In this document: positions 63,516 through 64,000 of the stretch, in pieces
How the letters are laid out: the number at the start of each line of letters is the position of its first letter
Position numbering within the stretch: position 1 is the first letter of the stretch
NCBI RefSeq assembly: GCF_009689005.1
Contig: NZ_AP021879.1
Span: forward strand, 1,240,001 to 1,304,000
DNA from: Desulfosarcina ovata subsp. ovata
GTDB lineage: Bacteria > Desulfobacterota > Desulfobacteria > Desulfobacterales > Desulfosarcinaceae
Length of the DNA stretch: 64,000 nt
Reading direction: 5' to 3'
Position numbers and translations under genes: made by a program
Notes under the pieces: model-generated
What the model saw: the letters and a program-made list of their open reading frames with translations, nothing else
What the model was told of the DNA's origin: nothing
Database searches by the model: none

Positions 63516-64000
63516 TTACCTCGCAAAGGTATCCGTGATCGTGGCGATGCCGCATGGGATCATTCTATAGCATTCAAGATGATAGTGGTACAAACACACA
63601 TGGCCGAATTCATCGGGTTCAGCCAAATCGGGAATGGTGAAACTCTGCAACTGTCCGATTTTCCGGTATGGCGGATAATCGAATGTTTTTACCCGGGAAT
63701 CAGCAACCAGCACTTCAGGTGACCGTTCAATGAATCGGTCGAGATAGGCGAGGTTTGCCCGGTCGTATAATACGTCCGCGGCCAGAATCAGGTCGAGGGG
63801 TTCCGTACACACGGTCCAGTCTCCAATCACCTTAACGGAAACCGAATTCAACCGGCAATTCATCAGCGTAGCCTGCCTCGCCAATGGGTCAATGTCGCTG
63901 GCCCAGACTTTCGCAGCGCCTGCCTTTGCTGCGGCGATGGCAACCACGCCGGAGCCGCAGCCAAAGTCCAGCACCCGTTTTCCTGCCACCCATTCGGGAT
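63516..64000 (-). CDS. ETFB-lysine/PrmA-like SAM methyltransferase (5' truncated), C-terminus altered by a MITE scrap
   Basis: The 3' part (160 residues) of a class I methyltransferase running off the window. [20 protein letters not shown] is the SAM-binding loop, WASDIDPLA the ribose-binding acidic residue, and [14 protein letters not shown] a motif typical of the METTL20/ETFB-lysine methyltransferase group. After [13 protein letters not shown], where relatives normally end, the frame continues through a 15-bp repeat-B end and ends FAR. An in-frame GTG at 63989 exists but the reading frame stays open to the edge. Confidence 0.8.
   Translation of the reverse strand, partial: PEWVAGKRVLDFGCGSGVVAIAAAKAGAAKVWASDIDPLARQATLMNCRLNSVSVKVIGDWTVCTEPLDLILAADVLYDRANLAYLDRFIERSPEVLVADSRVKTFDYPPYRKIGQLQSFTIPDLAEPDEFGHVCLYHYHLECYRMIPCGIATITDTFAR
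63566..63583. repeat. Repeat B end fragment fused into the methyltransferase gene
   Basis: TATAGCATTCAAGAT is identical to the terminus of repeat B copies; similarity fades after it. It is translated within the C-terminal 24 residues of the methyltransferase frame. Confidence 0.6.

Overview
The window looks like a chromosomal segment of an anaerobic Desulfobacterota bacterium (Desulfosarcina/Desulfobacteraceae-like). This is an inference from gene content: a Desulfovibrio-type molybdenum aldehyde oxidoreductase, a DsrC/TusE-like protein, a sigma-54 activator next to NifX-like and IscU-like genes, many two-component and c-di-GMP proteins, and moderately high GC. No rRNA, tRNA or CRISPR array was recognised.

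Layout. 0-3.4 kb: tail of an unknown gene, a PAS/sigma-54 activator, and a likely target operon (NifX-like, receiver-only, IscU-like) behind a well-formed -24/-12 promoter. 3.4-9 kb: RRM and cold-shock RNA chaperones, a J-domain protein, PepD dipeptidase, an inositol-monophosphatase-like protein and an FmdB-type zinc ribbon, with several small repeats. 9-13.5 kb: a divergent beta-glucan locus (GH17-GT2 membrane synthase; secreted TIM-barrel glycosidase). 13.6-16.2 kb: HDOD protein and histidine kinase. 16.3-23.8 kb: complete phosphate regulon pstSCAB-phoU-phoB-phoR, reading leftward behind two arrays of 11-bp-phased Pho-box heptamers. 24-33 kb: STAS-like protein, UPF0173 hydrolase, CoA transferase, a Cache/HAMP/PAS NarL-type two-component pair, a REC-GGDEF protein, a decayed cupin gene, a UPF0261 protein and UspA.

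33.67-37.85 kb is a 4,174-bp transposon whose ends can be read directly: TGTCGT/ACGACA termini, two end repeats at 23-bp spacing on each side, and an 8-bp target duplication. It carries four leftward genes: a zinc-finger protein, a D35E transposase, an AAA+ ATPase and a small four-cysteine protein. It sits about 30 bp in front of a MacA/MacB-type export operon (37.9-42.2 kb).

42.4-64 kb: MATE exporter, Mop aldehyde oxidoreductase with a DsrC-like partner, an EpmA-like synthetase overlapping an HDAC-family hydrolase, a hydantoinase-family protein, hisS, aspS, a Lon-like protease overlapping a diguanylate cyclase, an aminotransferase, an AI-2E family permease, a cupin, a DUF4197-like protein, thyA and the 3' part of a methyltransferase.

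The main unexplained structure is a dense set of small non-coding repeats. There are at least four kinds: a 145-bp hairpin element (A); a 106-bp MITE-like element in three copies plus a fragment that becomes the end of a coding sequence (B); an element with paired expandable hexamer tracts (C); and hairpins whose helices covary around a constant asymmetric internal loop (D). Together with the transposon, these are the best candidates for something not yet described.
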